Origin: Rhizomys pruinosus
Taxonomy: Eukaryota > Chordata > Mammalia > Rodentia > Spalacidae
Assembly (NCBI GenBank): GCA_009823505.1
Contig: VZQC01005761.1
Span: forward strand, 62,001 to 126,000
Direction of reading: 5' to 3'
DNA length: 64,000 nucleotides
Part shown: piece by piece, positions 22,995 to 33,995 of the stretch
Layout: each line of letters opens with the position of its first letter
How positions within the stretch are numbered: the stretch's first letter is position 1
The notes under the pieces: model-generated
What the model saw: the letters and a program-made list of their open reading frames with translations, nothing else
Told to the model about the DNA's origin: nothing
The model's database searches: none
Translations under genes and position numbers: made by a program

Positions 22995-24870
22995 TAATGT
23001 GTTGTTTTTTTTTTTCAAAACCAACTTTTATTGAACCTTTGTGATTTCATAGAAAATTTCCAATCAAATCTAGACCCGGTGCCCCCTTCTTTCCCCCCCA
23101 CCCCACCAGAGCTCATGCATTCTGCCAAACATGATTTTCATCTTTTTTTCAGCCGCTTTTAAATTTTTTGATGCAGAAGTTTACTGTATCCATCATAAGT
23201 TCACTGTTTCAGTCAGTTCTTTAACCCAGTCTTTTTGTTGTTGTTGTTATTCCTTCCAATTTTCATCACTCCAAAATATGCATATTTGCATGCCACATAT
23301 ATCATAGGTTTTGGCATCTTCAGCTTATGATTTATTCATTATGCTGAAAGATGTCATGTTTGAAGTCCCCTCCTCGGCAAGCCCAAACAATCATCAGTTT
23401 TGCCCTTTCCCTTCCCATGGTCACAAAATGAGGTCCAGTAAGCACTGCATCCTGTCTTGAAGTTCCTGTACTGGTCTCCATGATATAGCCTGGATAGTCC
23501 AACAATGGCAGTCTATATTCTGAAGAGGTTGAAACCTCAGTAGTAGCTCAGTCCACAAGTTGGATGTCTCAGCAGTCCCCATCTGGCACTGAAGGTTTGG
23601 AGGATTCTTGGAGACACATGAGTCTTCAGTCCATATTGGAAGGTTGAAACCCTGTGTCTCATGTCTTTGAAGGATGGCAAAAGCAGTGGCAGCCACAGGG
23701 TAGCTACACTTGCCAGTAAGACAGGCAAAACAACTGTGCTCTTCTTTTTTTTAACTTTTTGTCTTTTACTAAGATCTCAAGTTTTATACCTGAAGTACAA
23801 TTTCTCAGGCTTTATTAATTATTTACTTCTGGTTATACTTTCCTTTTGGATATTTAAGGCCACAAAGTTAGGCCAGATTAACCAAGGTTTCTGTTTTCTC
23901 AAGGTCAAGGTCAGTTGAATATCTGGTCCTCAGGGTTCACTCAGGTTTTAGAGGTGGGGAGGGAATCCCTGGCTCCTTTAGGCTTTTCATTTACCAGTTT
24001 CATCCACTCGAGGACTAAGTCAGATCTTGTTAGACCAGGCTTCCCTTTTTGAACCATGAGCAGACTTTCTTCTTTATAAACTGGACACTGACTGAAGTCC
24101 CATTAGTGGACATTCAAGACCTCCCTGCATAGGAAGACTGATGACTCACATTTGCAGAACATTTTAAGAGATGCTGCTATGCATAGTCCCCTGGGACTTA
24201 GTTGACCTCTGATGGCAAGGAACAAAGCTATCCCTTAAGACCCTTGGGCAAATTGTTATGGACATTAAGTATGGTCATTAAGCATCCAGAAAGGCTAAGT
24301 TACACCAGCCTGATACTTTTAACTACTGTATAATATTTTAGAAAAGGCTTGGACTAAAGCTCAAGCAGTCTTGTATAAGAAATACTAAGAAGCGTTCCCA
24401 TAAAATAAATTCTGTGGTTAGACACAATGTCATGACAAACTAGTTTTTCCTCATTCCTTTGATCTTATATTACTCTAAAATATCCATACATAACCTCCAC
24501 CCATATACCAAAACTTCCTAACTCTGAAAATAAATGGTAGCTTAGTTCTAGAACCTATTAAGGGATTCACAATATAAGAACACAGTTGTTTTCAGATCAT
24601 GAGGAATATAGCATTAATGTTGCTCAGTTTGCCTTAAAACTAGGTACTTAGCACTAGCATCCACAGATGAGGGATACCATTTGTTGTTTGTTTTCCTGGG
24701 ACTGTGTTACTTCACTTAAGATAATATCTTCTAGTTCCATCCATTTACCTGAAGAGTTCATGATGTCATCTTTCTTTACTGCTGCATAGAACTCCATTGT
24801 GTAGATGTACCGCATTTCTCTAGTCACTCCTCAGTTGAGGGACACTTGGGTTGGTTCCAGCTCTTCGCTG
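22995..24870 (-). mobile_element. Antisense L1 3' UTR and ORF2 end, with an inserted repeat
   Basis: Starts with poly-T and 'cttttattgaacctttgtg', C-rich tract (23085-23108) and 'gctcatgcattctgcca', like the other L1 3' ends. 24645-24850 ('ctagcatccacagatgaggga', 'ctagttccatccatttacctg', 'ccattgtgtagatgtacc') matches 55875-56060 and is the antisense of the L1 ORF2 C-terminal end. Compared with 55471-55870 this copy has about 1.2 kb of extra sequence in the UTR. Confidence 0.8.
23744..24470 (-). mobile_element. Unclassified repeat 'X', inserted in the L1 3' UTR
   Basis: Its reverse complement is collinear with 38945-39580. Shared phrases include 'cccaggggac/gatt', 'gcatctcttaaaat', 'ttctgcaa', 'gcagggaggt', 'cagtgtcc', 'aacctgagtgaaccc/aacccgaatgccccc', 'accttgag', 'aaagtataacca', 'aaagcctga-aaattgt'. 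The poly-T at 23745-23752 could be the A tail. I do not recognise the family; it carries no usable frame. Confidence 0.65.
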
Positions 24871-25930
24871 TGCTTCAGGTTGTCCTGAGAAATCCCCCAA
24901 TCTAAGCTCTGTGCACTCTAATGTGGCCCTTTTAACTGGCTTGTTGAAGACAGGTGGCTGAACCTGGCTTGTTGGAGCAGAGGCTGTGACTCCCAAGTCC
25001 AGTAACAAGCGTCTCCATGTGGATGGAGCCTTCTAGGCTTCTCTAGCCCTATGAGCTCTGGGCATAATCAGGACAGACTGGAACTTAAGTAGCAGGTTTT
25101 GGTTGTCCTGGCTGCTGTCCATCTCTAGCAGAAAAATGTTTAATTGTCCAACTTCAACAAATCTAACTTTTCTTACCTTAGAATTACTCCAGTGAAACTT
25201 TGACTGAGCTAAAGGGGATTATATGAACTATTAATCTTCTTATACATTTTAAAAGTTTCTCTTAAAACAATAAATGAGTTTTATGGCTCAAATTTTATGT
25301 GCCTTGTAAATTGAAGCAAAGCCCACTTTGGTCTTTAAAACAATTCTGGATATGCTCATATAAGAAGAAATATGCCCATTATAATGAATTTGAAATGTAT
25401 AACCAATGGGGGAAAATCTTAAATATTCTTAATTGTTTAAAGGCAGAGATAATTTCTCCCAATACTTCTGTATTTTAGATGAATAAAACTGTACCTTAGC
25501 ATTATCATTAAAATCTATTTTATTTTCTCTTACAAGAATATATTATAATTAAATACAATTCTAATACAATAGTATGTGATAAAGTTTAAAATATGTTAAA
25601 CTGTAGCTATGTCTTTCCATTAGCTTTATGTAGTGACAGAATTACTTACTCTATATTTTACTTTCCTTATCTATAAAACAGGAATATGTATAAGAAATCC
25701 TTATAGTCAGTCTTAGTAGGTAGGCTAAGTCTGGAGCTTCCTGGATAATAATGTTTCTGCTTTGTATCTTCAGGCATATATTATTGTGAAGCAGATTAAA
25801 ATTTAACACATGTAATACTGTGTGACTACCTGGAAAAGGCCTGGTACTTGACCTTCCACAAGCTATAGCTAGAACCTTGTTAAAAAGATAATGCAAGTCA
25901 TGAGCTAGGCAGTTCTGTTTTATCTTTTGC
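24871..25930. other. Unique sequence, nothing recognised
   Basis: GC-moderate until 25120, then AT-rich. No gene-like frame or known repeat. Confidence 0.45.
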
Positions 25931-25933
25931 TTC

Positions 25934-25986
25934 CTTTTTTTTTTTTTTTTTTTTTTTTTGTCTTCTTTTTTTTTTTTTTTTTTTTC
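25934..25986. repeat. Poly-T tract, interrupted
   Basis: Two long T runs separated by GTCTTC. No retroposon body was recognised on either side. Confidence 0.9.
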
Positions 25987-25989
25987 TTT

Positions 25990-26585
25990 TCAGTATCACG
26001 CATGCAGAAATCTTCCCACATAATGTTTCTATAGGCCCAGTATGGGCAAATTCAATGTGTGTAATTGATATGGTGACAGTGCCCAGATATTTTGGAAAAC
26101 ATTATTATGATTACTTCTGTGATGATTATTTTCAGATGAGATTAACAATTAAAATCGCTTTCAGTGAAGCAGATTAATCGCCTAATGTGGGAGCTGCCCA
26201 TTTAATCACCTGAAGCCTAAACCGAACACCTTCTGACAACACTGAGCAAGAGTAAATCCTATCAGTACACCATCCTTGCAGTCTTGACTGAATCTCCAGC
26301 ACTCTGATCTCTCTTACAAATTTGAGACTGCCAAGCTTCAGTGAACAAGTGTATAAGTTACCAGGTTCTTACATTCTTAACTCAAGCTCCTTCTCTTTCT
26401 CTCTCTCACCTCTCGACCTCCCTGCCAGTCTCTTGTTTGTATCTGCCTGGTCATCATGAAGAGGAAAACTGAAGTTATTCAGGAAGAAAGCTAAAATTAG
26501 CTGAGGAAAAAACAGAGCAGACCCTACTTGTCAGACCTTGTTGGCTGAAGAAAAGAAATCCTAGTTTACCTAGGAAAACCGCCCT
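25990..26585. other. Unique sequence with many homeodomain-type TAAT cores
   Basis: The part 26060-26220 holds 'gtaattgat', 'ttatgatta', 'gattaacaattaaaat', 'gattaatcgcctaatg' and 'catttaatcacctga' in 160 bases, free of repeat landmarks. It could be a conserved regulatory element; sequence alone cannot show this. Confidence 0.35.
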
Positions 26586-26587
26586 CT

Positions 26588-28205
26588 TTTTTTTTTTTTT
26601 TTTTTTCTTGACAAAACAGGTTGATAATCTTTGCTTCAGGCTTTTTACAGATTAAAGATTCCAATGTGGGCTTTGCTTCAATTTGCTTCTTCATGGGAAT
26701 TCCAAATCATGGTCTTACTCATTTTATGGCATGTAGGTTGGAGGCCTCTGGGCATAGTCCCAGTCACATAGGCTTGAGGGCCCTGTGCAGTCAGCATTGC
26801 TGTAAATTCATATGCACAAGTTCCCAGGCACCTGAAAAACTGTTTCATGTGGTCATGCACCAACTTGCTCTTAAAGTCTTTCAGCTCTCTCTTCTTCAAT
26901 GGACCCTGAGTCCTGCAGGCAGAGATTTACTATAGGAATCCTTTCCAGGGAGGTGAAATCTCTGGTATCTTATTCTCTACATTTTGGCAATTTGTGGCTT
27001 TCTATGTACACCACCATTTGTTGCATGAAGGTTTGCTGATGAGACTATGGAGAGGAATTAATAGTGTCTCTACCCTCTGTTCTACTATGTTCCCTGAGCC
27101 TTAATTGTAGAGGTTCTATTGTAGATGTGTCACTTACCTCTGGGCATCTCACAGACACGTCTTTGTTGTGGAACTCTGTTAATACCTACGTCTGCTGAAG
27201 AGAAGCTTCTTTGATGAGTGGTGAGAGGAATACTTGTCTGTGATATAAGAAACATACCTGGCAACAGTAAGAAATTCTATCTGTCTAGGTATGTGACAGA
27301 TATGAATTTATGAATAAGATCCATGATGTCTATAACCATGTGTATTTAGCTATGTTTACAGTACCACACATGAGTTTCCTCCCACTGAGAAGGCTTACGT
27401 TCAATTAGATAGATATTGATTAACCCTAACATTAAAGATGTACCAAAGGATATAGTTTGCTATGTCAGTCATTGCTGTGGTTATTAAGCTTTACTGTTGG
27501 TTGGACCATTTTTTCCCTTAATAGCTTGAATAGTATCCTCTGATACTACAAGACCTAGTCTCCAGGTCAATTCCATTACTCCAAGTCCTATATCTAAAAC
27601 ATGTCCTGTCTTCAGCAATGCCTTAAACTTGGAGGGTATTCAAAGGATGTGGCAATAACCTGTATTATTTTGGAAACCTCTGATCATGAACTTGAAAGGA
27701 GTTTCTCCGATTGGACATGTGTATCTTCTTCTGCTCGCTCTCTCTCTCTCTCTCTCTCTCTCCGTATATATATATATATATATTATAATATATTATATGC
27801 ATATGTACATTGAATATGTATTTTTCAGTAGATTTTTGAACTAATACATTCCCCTCTGGTCTTTCATACCACCTAAGCATTATTTATGTCACTTCTCTTT
27901 TCCATGAATAAACTTCCCTTCTTGCTCTCCCATTAAAGTACCCACATTTTCTCAATTTCCCACCTGGTTCCACCTATCTCTAATCTCTCTCTCCCTCTCT
28001 CTCTCTCTCCCTCCCTCCCTCCCTCCCTCTCTCCCTCCTCTCTCAAGTTTCTTCTTCCTTTTTATCTGAGGGTTCTTTCTGACCCTCCTATCTTCTTTCC
28101 CCATCTGTTGATAACACCTTTATCTCACTACACCCTTCTCTGAAGCCCCCCTTTTACCCCACGGTTCCTTTCCATTTTCATGGCTCATTTCATTCCATTG
28201 GGAAA
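26588..28205 (-). mobile_element. Antisense L1 3' end, third copy of the shared 3'-UTR series
   Basis: Starts with poly-T and follows the motif series of 16190-18150: 'caatggaccctgagtcctg', 'ccatttgttgcatgaaggt', 'agaagcttctttgatgag', 'tttttcagtagatttttgaactaatacattcc'. Includes (TC)n-(TA)n at 27737-27790 and a CT/CCCT-rich tract at 27985-28045. Confidence 0.75.
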
Positions 28206-28219
28206 TATAGTAGGATAGC

Positions 28220-28360
28220 AAATCCTGCTTGTTTATCAGTACCAAATCCTGTTTGTTTATTAGTACCAACTCCTGCTTGTTTATTCGTAACAACTGCTTG
28301 TTTATCAGTACCAAATCCTGCTTGGTTATTAGTACCAATTCCTGCTTGTTTATTAGTACC
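28220..28360. repeat. 24-bp minisatellite, six units
   Basis: Units start at 28220, 28244, 28268, 28292, 28313 and 28337. Unit 4 is 21 bp. Consensus centres on CCTGCTTGTTTAT-AGTACC. All frames stay open through it (24 and 21 are multiples of 3), producing a repetitive peptide on the minus strand, which is incidental. Confidence 0.95.
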
Positions 28361-28493
28361 ATTTGCTTGAAATCTTTCCTTTTCTTCCATCTTTTCACCA
28401 TAAACCAGTGGCTATTTGGAGGAAAGATGATTTTCTTGTAGAGAACACATAGATGGATTTTGTTTCTTACTCTACTCAGCTAATTTCTTTCAG

Positions 28494-28700
28494 GCCTGGC
28501 GAGATGGCTTGGAGGTTAAGGTTACTGAGTGCTCTTGTAGAGGACCCAGGTTCAATTCCCAGCACCCACATGATTGCTAAGAACCATCCAGGACTTCAGA
28601 TCCAGGGGATTGATCCAATGCCCTGTTATGACCTCTACAGGCATTAAATGACATGAGTCCAATACGACTCATACACATAAAATAAATAAATAATAAAATA
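28494..28700 (+). mobile_element. B2/B3 SINE, diverged
   Basis: 'gcctggcgagatggct', 'gaggacccaggttcaattcccagcacccacatg', 'tgccctgttatgacctctacaggca', tail of (AATA)n. Older than the CpG-rich copies. Confidence 0.9.
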
Positions 28701-28708
28701 CAACTATC

Positions 28709-28838
28709 CTTTTTTAATATTTTTATTGAAGTTTTGTGCTATTTCAACGTCATTTCTCAGTCCAATTTAGAATAATTTCCCTTTCCATGCCCCCCCAACT
28801 CGAGTTCATGCATTCTGCCATACTGCCTTGCATACCGA
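28709..28838 (-). mobile_element. Antisense L1 3' terminus, short
   Basis: 'ttttattgaagttttgtgct', C-rich tract near 28790, 'gttcatgcattctgccat'; severely 5'-truncated insertion, ending against a 40-bp antisense B2 head. Confidence 0.8.
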
Positions 28839-28878
28839 GCAGTCCGCACTCTTAAACCCCCACCATCTCTCCAGCCCA
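28839..28878 (-). mobile_element. B2 head fragment
   Basis: Only 'cagtccgcactcttaaac' and 'ccatctctccagccc' of an antisense B2 remain, wedged between two L1 3' ends. Confidence 0.75.
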
Positions 28879-28879
28879 A

Positions 28880-30600
28880 AAAAACTTTTTTTTTGTTGTT
28901 TTTTTTTTTTTGTTTTTTTGTTTTTGTTTATAGTTACTTTTAATATTTTTAAATTTTTCTTTTTTTTAATTAGTTTTTTATTGATGCTTTGTGCATTTCA
29001 TACATTTTTTCCCAATTCCAGTTTCGGGTTATTTCCCTTTCCCTCCCCCCCCACCCCCACCCCATCCCAGATCATGCATTCTGCCATAACTGTCCTGCAT
29101 CTTTCTCTCAGTTTTTTTTTTCATTTTTAGCTATAAGTGATAATCCATGAGTACAAGCATCCTTCTATTTGCTTGTTTTTACTGGGGAGATGAGGTCATT
29201 ACATTTAGCATTTTTATTGAAAGCTGTGTATTGGTTATTGTCATTTTATTTTCTAGTCTGTTATTCTTCTGATTATGTGTTTCCATACTTTAAACCATCT
29301 TGAGTATGGTTATTTCTTTCTTCGGTCCTTTGTATTGCTTTGCATAGTTTCTATAGGGTTGCTTTGGGGGAGGTGTATTTTTTTAGCCTTTTCATGCCAT
29401 GTAATATTTTTCATTCTCCTCTGACTATGATAGACAGTGTTCTTGGGTAAAGTATTCTAGGTTGGCATTTATGGTCATTTATAACTTGGAATACTTTGTT
29501 TTAGTCTCTTCTGGCTTTTATAGTTTGCATTGAAAAGTAAGTTGCAGTTCTGATAGGTTTCCCTTTATATGTGACGCTTTACTCTCTCTTAGAACTTTCA
29601 ATATTTTGTCTTTGTTCTACACATTTAGTACATATATGTTTTTACTGCGATATGCCATGAGGAATTTCTGATCTGGTCCTGTATATTTGGATACTTAGAG
29701 CTTCCTGTGTCTTTCCTTAAATTATGGTCACTTTCTTCTACAATCTTGGTGACGATCTGGTCAACACCATTGCCCTAAGATTGTTCACTTTTATCTATAC
29801 CTATGATTTGTAGATTTGTTCTTTTTTATTGTTTCTCCCATTTCCTGAATTTTCTACTCCTGTGTTTGTTTGTTTTTGTTGTTGTTGTTGTTTATGCTGT
29901 CCAATTCTTCAAGTTTGCAGTCTAGTCTTGATATTCTACTTTCCATTTCATTCATTGTGCTCTGACCCTTTCTCCTGATGCTTCAAATTGGCTTCTTAAG
30001 TTTTTCAGTTCCATATTCATTTCTGTTTGAACTGTAGTCAATATCTCTATCTCTTTCATGAGTTCATTTTAAAACCCCCAAGTTGCTATTGTCATTTCTT
30101 TCTTTCATATTTATTATTTTTATTTTGTTTGTACAGGTATATTGCCTGCATATATATGTGCACCTGTGTCATGCTATGCCTACAGAGGTCAGAAGAGGGC
30201 ATTGGACACCCTATAATTGCAGCTAAGGATGGTTGTTCACTGATATCTGGGTTCTAGGAATCAAATCTAAGTCCTCTGCAAGAGCACCTGATGTTCTTAA
30301 CCCCTGAGCCAATTCTCTAGCCATATATATTCATGTTTTCAGGACCTTCAGTCAGGACTTTAGACTTCCTCTATTTATTTTCCTTGAGTTTTGTTATTTG
30401 TGTGTTCTTTAAAGCTGCTAAATTCTTTGATCATGTTTATGACTGTTGTTTTAAATTCTGCGTCTTGGTATTCCTCTAGGTAGAGCACATTGTAGTGCAT
30501 TTCTGAAGACTAGTGGGATTTAATGGGACATATTATCTTGATTTTTCATATTATTTCTCTTTTTCCATTGAGGTCTAGGTACATAAATTTCTTTTGTTGG
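28880..30600 (-). mobile_element. Antisense L1: 3' terminus joined to ORF1 and 5' region, ORF2 absent
   Basis: 28880-29110 is an L1 3' end (T-rich, 'ttttattgatgctttgtgcatt', C-rich tract, 'gatcatgcattctgcca'). From about 29380 the antisense of L1 ORF1 is readable: 'tcttctggcttttatagtttgcattgaaaagtaagt' (C-terminal domain, same as 61450-61480) and 'caattcttcaagtttgcagtctagtcttgatattct' (coiled coil, same as 61850-61880). 30340-30600 looks like L1 5' sequence. It is interrupted by a B2. The missing ORF2 may mean a half-L1 or two independent fragments. Confidence 0.65.
30110..30333 (-). mobile_element. B2/B3 SINE
   Basis: 'cagaggtcagaagagggcattgga', 'atcaaatctaagtcctctgcaagagcacc', 'cttaacccctgagccaattctctag' : antisense B2, diverged, inside the antisense L1. 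Confidence 0.9.
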
Positions 30601-30654
30601 TTTTATGTATGATATGAGTTTATAGTCCATATATATTTTGTTGAAGTTTGATTT

Positions 30655-30736
30655 TGATTATATATATAATCATATATGTATATATGTGATATATACATGT
30701 GTAATATATTCATATGTATATATGATTATATATATA

Positions 30737-30769
<33 letters not shown>
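30655..30769. repeat. (TA)-rich array ending at an N
   Basis: Imperfect TA/TATG units with repeated 'gattatatatataatca' palindromes, ending at the single N at 30770. Confidence 0.9.
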
Positions 30770-30770
30770 N
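30770..30770. other. Single-N assembly junction
   Basis: Marks the exact outer edge of the left arm of the large inverted duplication. Confidence 0.9.
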
Positions 30771-32362
30771 CTTCTATTTTCCTTTTTTTTTTTTTTCTTT
30801 TTTCTTTTTTTGTCCCGTTTTTTTTTTTTTTCTTTTTGTTTTTTTTCCTACTTTGACATCTATATTCTGATTCCTTCCTGACTCGAGCCAGTAGGGATGG
30901 GTCTTTACATAGTGATGGTGATCTCTTTTTCTCAATCTTTTTTATTAATTATACTTATCTTTGTGAACTTCAACGTACATGTATAATGAATTCTCATCCC
31001 CCCACCCTCTAGATTTCCTTCTTCCTTACAGACATATTTCCATGTTCTATTTTTGTTTGGTTTAGTTTTGAGATGCATTGGTGTTAACTAGGGTTACCTG
31101 TGTGGTGATGGGTGTAGAATTATTAGATGGAGGCTGATTTTCTCAGCAATGAGCAAACATACTTATCAGACACTTAAGAAACTGACCTCCCTTCCTTAAA
31201 AGCCACTATTACTTAGTAGTTTAGCATAAAAGGATAAGGCTCCATGAGTCCTTCCTCATTGATAACTGGCCTTTGATAGATGCAAACTACCACAAATGAT
31301 CTGAGTTTACTATTGCAGTTGTTGTCTCATTCCTAGAAGACAGTATTTAAATCTCTTTGTTCACATTTTGAGCTTTTCATTTTTTTTCTACTCCTCTTTC
31401 CTCTTTCTGAGCCCAGGGGTAATATAATAATCCACATTTAGGGATAAATATTCAATATCCCTTATTCTTAGCACCTTGGCCAGCCAATAGTCTCTTCATT
31501 CACTGTCATTTATTATAAAGAGAAGTTTCTTGATTAAGGCAGAAAGTCACATTTGCCTAAGCATATAAATAATAAGTGATTGGAAGGGAAATTTGACTCA
31601 GTGTGCATTTAGCTGAAAAAAAAAATAGGATGTTCCCTCCTAGGACTTAGTATCTCCCTAATCATAGATTTTTGACTAGGTTTACATTGTTCCCCATGAA
31701 TTTTCTTCAGCAGAAGAAATTCAAATCCAATCAGAATGCCACTGGTTGTCTCTATGGCAGTTGTACCACTTTTAATTAGTGAACACATATTACAGCTGCT
31801 ATTCTAGTTCCTAGGGTTCACAGCTGGATCAGAAGATGGTATTTTTTTTCTTCTTCTTTTAGCAACACAGTCTCATTTCTGCATAGAGCCATCCAGATTT
31901 CCCATCACCATTTGTTCAAGATGATGCCTCATCTCTTGTGTACACTTTTGCTAAAGGTTAAGAGCCTGAAATTTCAAAGACTTATATCTTGGACTTCTAC
32001 TCCATTGACCTATGCATCAGTTTCTGTACCAATACCAATGATGTTTATTACTATGGCCAATTGTATAATATGACAGTAGGTATGGTAATACCTACGACAT
32101 TGTTCACTTTTCTCAAGATTCTTTAGCTATACAGACCTTTGGTCTATCCTTATGAACTTTAAAATGCTGAAAATGGGGCTGGAGAGATGGCCTAACCAGT
32201 TAAGACGCTGATGCTCTTACAGAGGACCCGGGTTCGATCCCCAGAACCCACATGGAAAGCAGAACCGTCTGAAACTCCACTTTCAGGAGAACTCCAAGTT
32301 CCAGGGGAATCTGATAACCCTCTTCTGACCTCCGTGGCATTGGCACAACAACGGGTGCACAA
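30771..32362. repeat. Left arm of large inverted duplication
   Basis: Reverse complement of 33811-35336 throughout, with scattered one-base indels and an expanded T-rich stretch at 30781-30850. It contains an antisense L1 piece (31840-32174) and most of a B2. Relative to the right arm and to other B2 copies, this arm has indels within the B2 (for example around 32200-32260 and 32340-32356), resembling unpolished long-read sequence. Confidence 0.95.
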
Positions 32363-32780
32363 CACCTGCATGCAGGCAGTATATTCATACACATACAGAA
32401 AATAAATAAAATAATAAAAAAATTTAATGCTGAAATATTTGTGTAAATAAAGGAACAGGGATTTTGATATTTATTGCTTTGAATCTATAAATTGTTTGGT
32501 TTAGTATGATCAGTTTCCTACTACTAATTATTTCAAATTCTGAGCTGGGGTATCTTTCCATCTTCTACTGTCTTACTTGATTTATTTCTTCAGAGGTTTA
32601 AAGTTTTCATTGTTGAAGTCCCTCACATCCTGAGTTGAGTTTCCTCTAGTATATTTTATTTTTGAGGCTGTTGCAAATGTGATTATTTCTATGATTTCTT
32701 TCTCAGTGTATATGTGATTGGTATGTAGAAAGGAAGCAAACTTCTATATGTTTATTTTGTATATGCCATTTTTGTGAAAG
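31840..32780 (-). mobile_element. Antisense L1 ORF2 C-terminal region
   Basis: 'tctcatttctgcatagagccatccagatttcccatcaccatttgttc', 'ggacttctactccattgacctatgcatcagtttctgtaccaatacca' are antisense ORF2 phrases (compare 58400-58580). It continues beyond the B2 to 32780 ('tatctttccatcttctac', 'tttaaagttttcattgttgaagtc'). Confidence 0.85.
32175..32425 (+). mobile_element. B2/B3 SINE with indels
   Basis: Inserted in the antisense L1; near-identical flanks containing AATGCTGAAA before (32162-32174) and after (32426-32436) are the target duplication. The inverted copy in the right arm carries the same left flank, so the B2 predates the inverted duplication. Confidence 0.93.
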
Positions 32781-32861
32781 TGTTTATTAGTTATCAAAGT
32801 TTTCCAATCCAAACTTTATGTATAGGAATTTATCTTCTGTGCACTGAATTAATTTCTTTTG

Positions 32862-33003
32862 GTCTTTTTGAGGCAGGGTCTCCCTTTAGTCCCAGTTGGC
32901 CTGGAGCTCACTCTGTAGACCAGGCTGGCTTGAACACACAGAGATCCACCTGCCTCTGCCTCCCAAGCGCTAGGATTAAAGGCATGCACCACCACACCTG
33001 GCC
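32862..33003 (-). mobile_element. B1 SINE, full-length
   Basis: 'tttttgaggcagggtctccc', 'tggcctggagctcactctgtagaccaggctggc', 'tgcctctgcctcccaagcgctaggattaaaggcatgcaccaccacacc'. Lies in the spacer of the inverted duplication. Confidence 0.97.
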
Positions 33004-33655
33004 TGAAATATAGCTCTTTTACTTCTTTCCTTCATCTTAGAGCTCCAGCTAAGATTTTGAACACCATATTTGGGAGGGCAGGAGGGGAAGTTAATGCTTT
33101 CTGCCACAAGCCTCTCTGAATTGAAGAGGTTGGAGGGACAGGAGAACACATTTTGTTTGTTGATATTAACTCATTATCAAACATCTTGCAGGGATCAGAG
33201 GAAGCAATTTTTATAGAAAATATTAGATTGTGTGACTAAATGAATAGCATCTATATTCCTAAATTTTTAAATAAATCCCCATATCATGGGAGAAATGACT
33301 GCTGTTTCTACATGTGGAAAATTTTACGCATGTGAAAATAAAAATTATGACTCACATTTTCATATCAGCATGTAAGAATAAGATTACTTTTGCTGCCCCA
33401 GGGGTGAGATTTTCTAGGCTTAGCTACTTAGAAACTCCCTATGCTCTCACCAATCCCACCTTGGGCCTAGCCACCCTGTTGCTTGTCCTGGCTACCCTGG
33501 TGAGCCAGACCCTGCCCACTGGGTCTTGATACCCAGCTCCAGGAAAAAGTAGCCACATTCTCAGTGCTTCAGGGCTCATGTCTATGCTCCTTAGGTAGTG
33601 AGACCTCCACATCATTCCCAGCTCCACCTTGTGGGTCAGAGAGCCCACTTGCTCC

Positions 33656-33690
<35 letters not shown>

Positions 33691-33810
33691 CTCCCAATGG
33701 AGGGCTTCAGACCAGCCTGCCACAAGGCAGTGACTGGATCTCAGTAGCCTCAAATTGGCCTTAGGGTCCTTTGCCCTAATGGAGAGCTCTTGACTAGCCA
33801 GCCAAGACGT
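33004..33810. other. Spacer of the inverted duplication, unique, with (CCT)n at 33655-33695
   Basis: No gene recognised. The Pro/Ser or Glu-rich frames over 33560-33760 come from the CCT/AGG repeat. GC content is higher here than in neighbours. Confidence 0.5.
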
Positions 33811-33995
33811 TTGTGCACCCGTGTCGTGCAATGCCACGGAGGTCAGAAGAGGGTATCAGATTCCCCTGGAACTGGAGTTCTCCTGAAAGTGGAGTTTCAG
33901 ACGGTTCTCGGCTGCCATGTGGGTTCTGGGGATCGAACCCGGGTCCTCTGTAAGAGCAGTCGGCGCTCTTAACTGTTAGGCCATCTCTCCAGCCC
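33811..33995 (-). mobile_element. B2/B3 SINE, 3'-truncated by the inversion breakpoint
   Basis: Intact head ('ccatctctccagcccc') and CpG-rich body; the 3' tail beyond GGTGCACAA is absent and replaced by unrelated spacer sequence. Confidence 0.95.

Noticed and set aside
26621..26935. 104-codon plus-strand frame with a Cys/His-rich middle
   Set aside because: Lies wholly in an antisense L1 3' UTR shared with 2.4 and 16.5 kb; the other copies do not keep the frame.
28220..28360. Regularly spaced repeats that might suggest a CRISPR-like array
   Set aside because: Units are contiguous without spacers; it is a minisatellite in a mammalian genome.
33439..33837. 132-codon minus-strand frame with a run of Glu
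   Set aside because: The Glu run is the (CCT)n repeat and the frame extends into a B2; no domain or codon bias.
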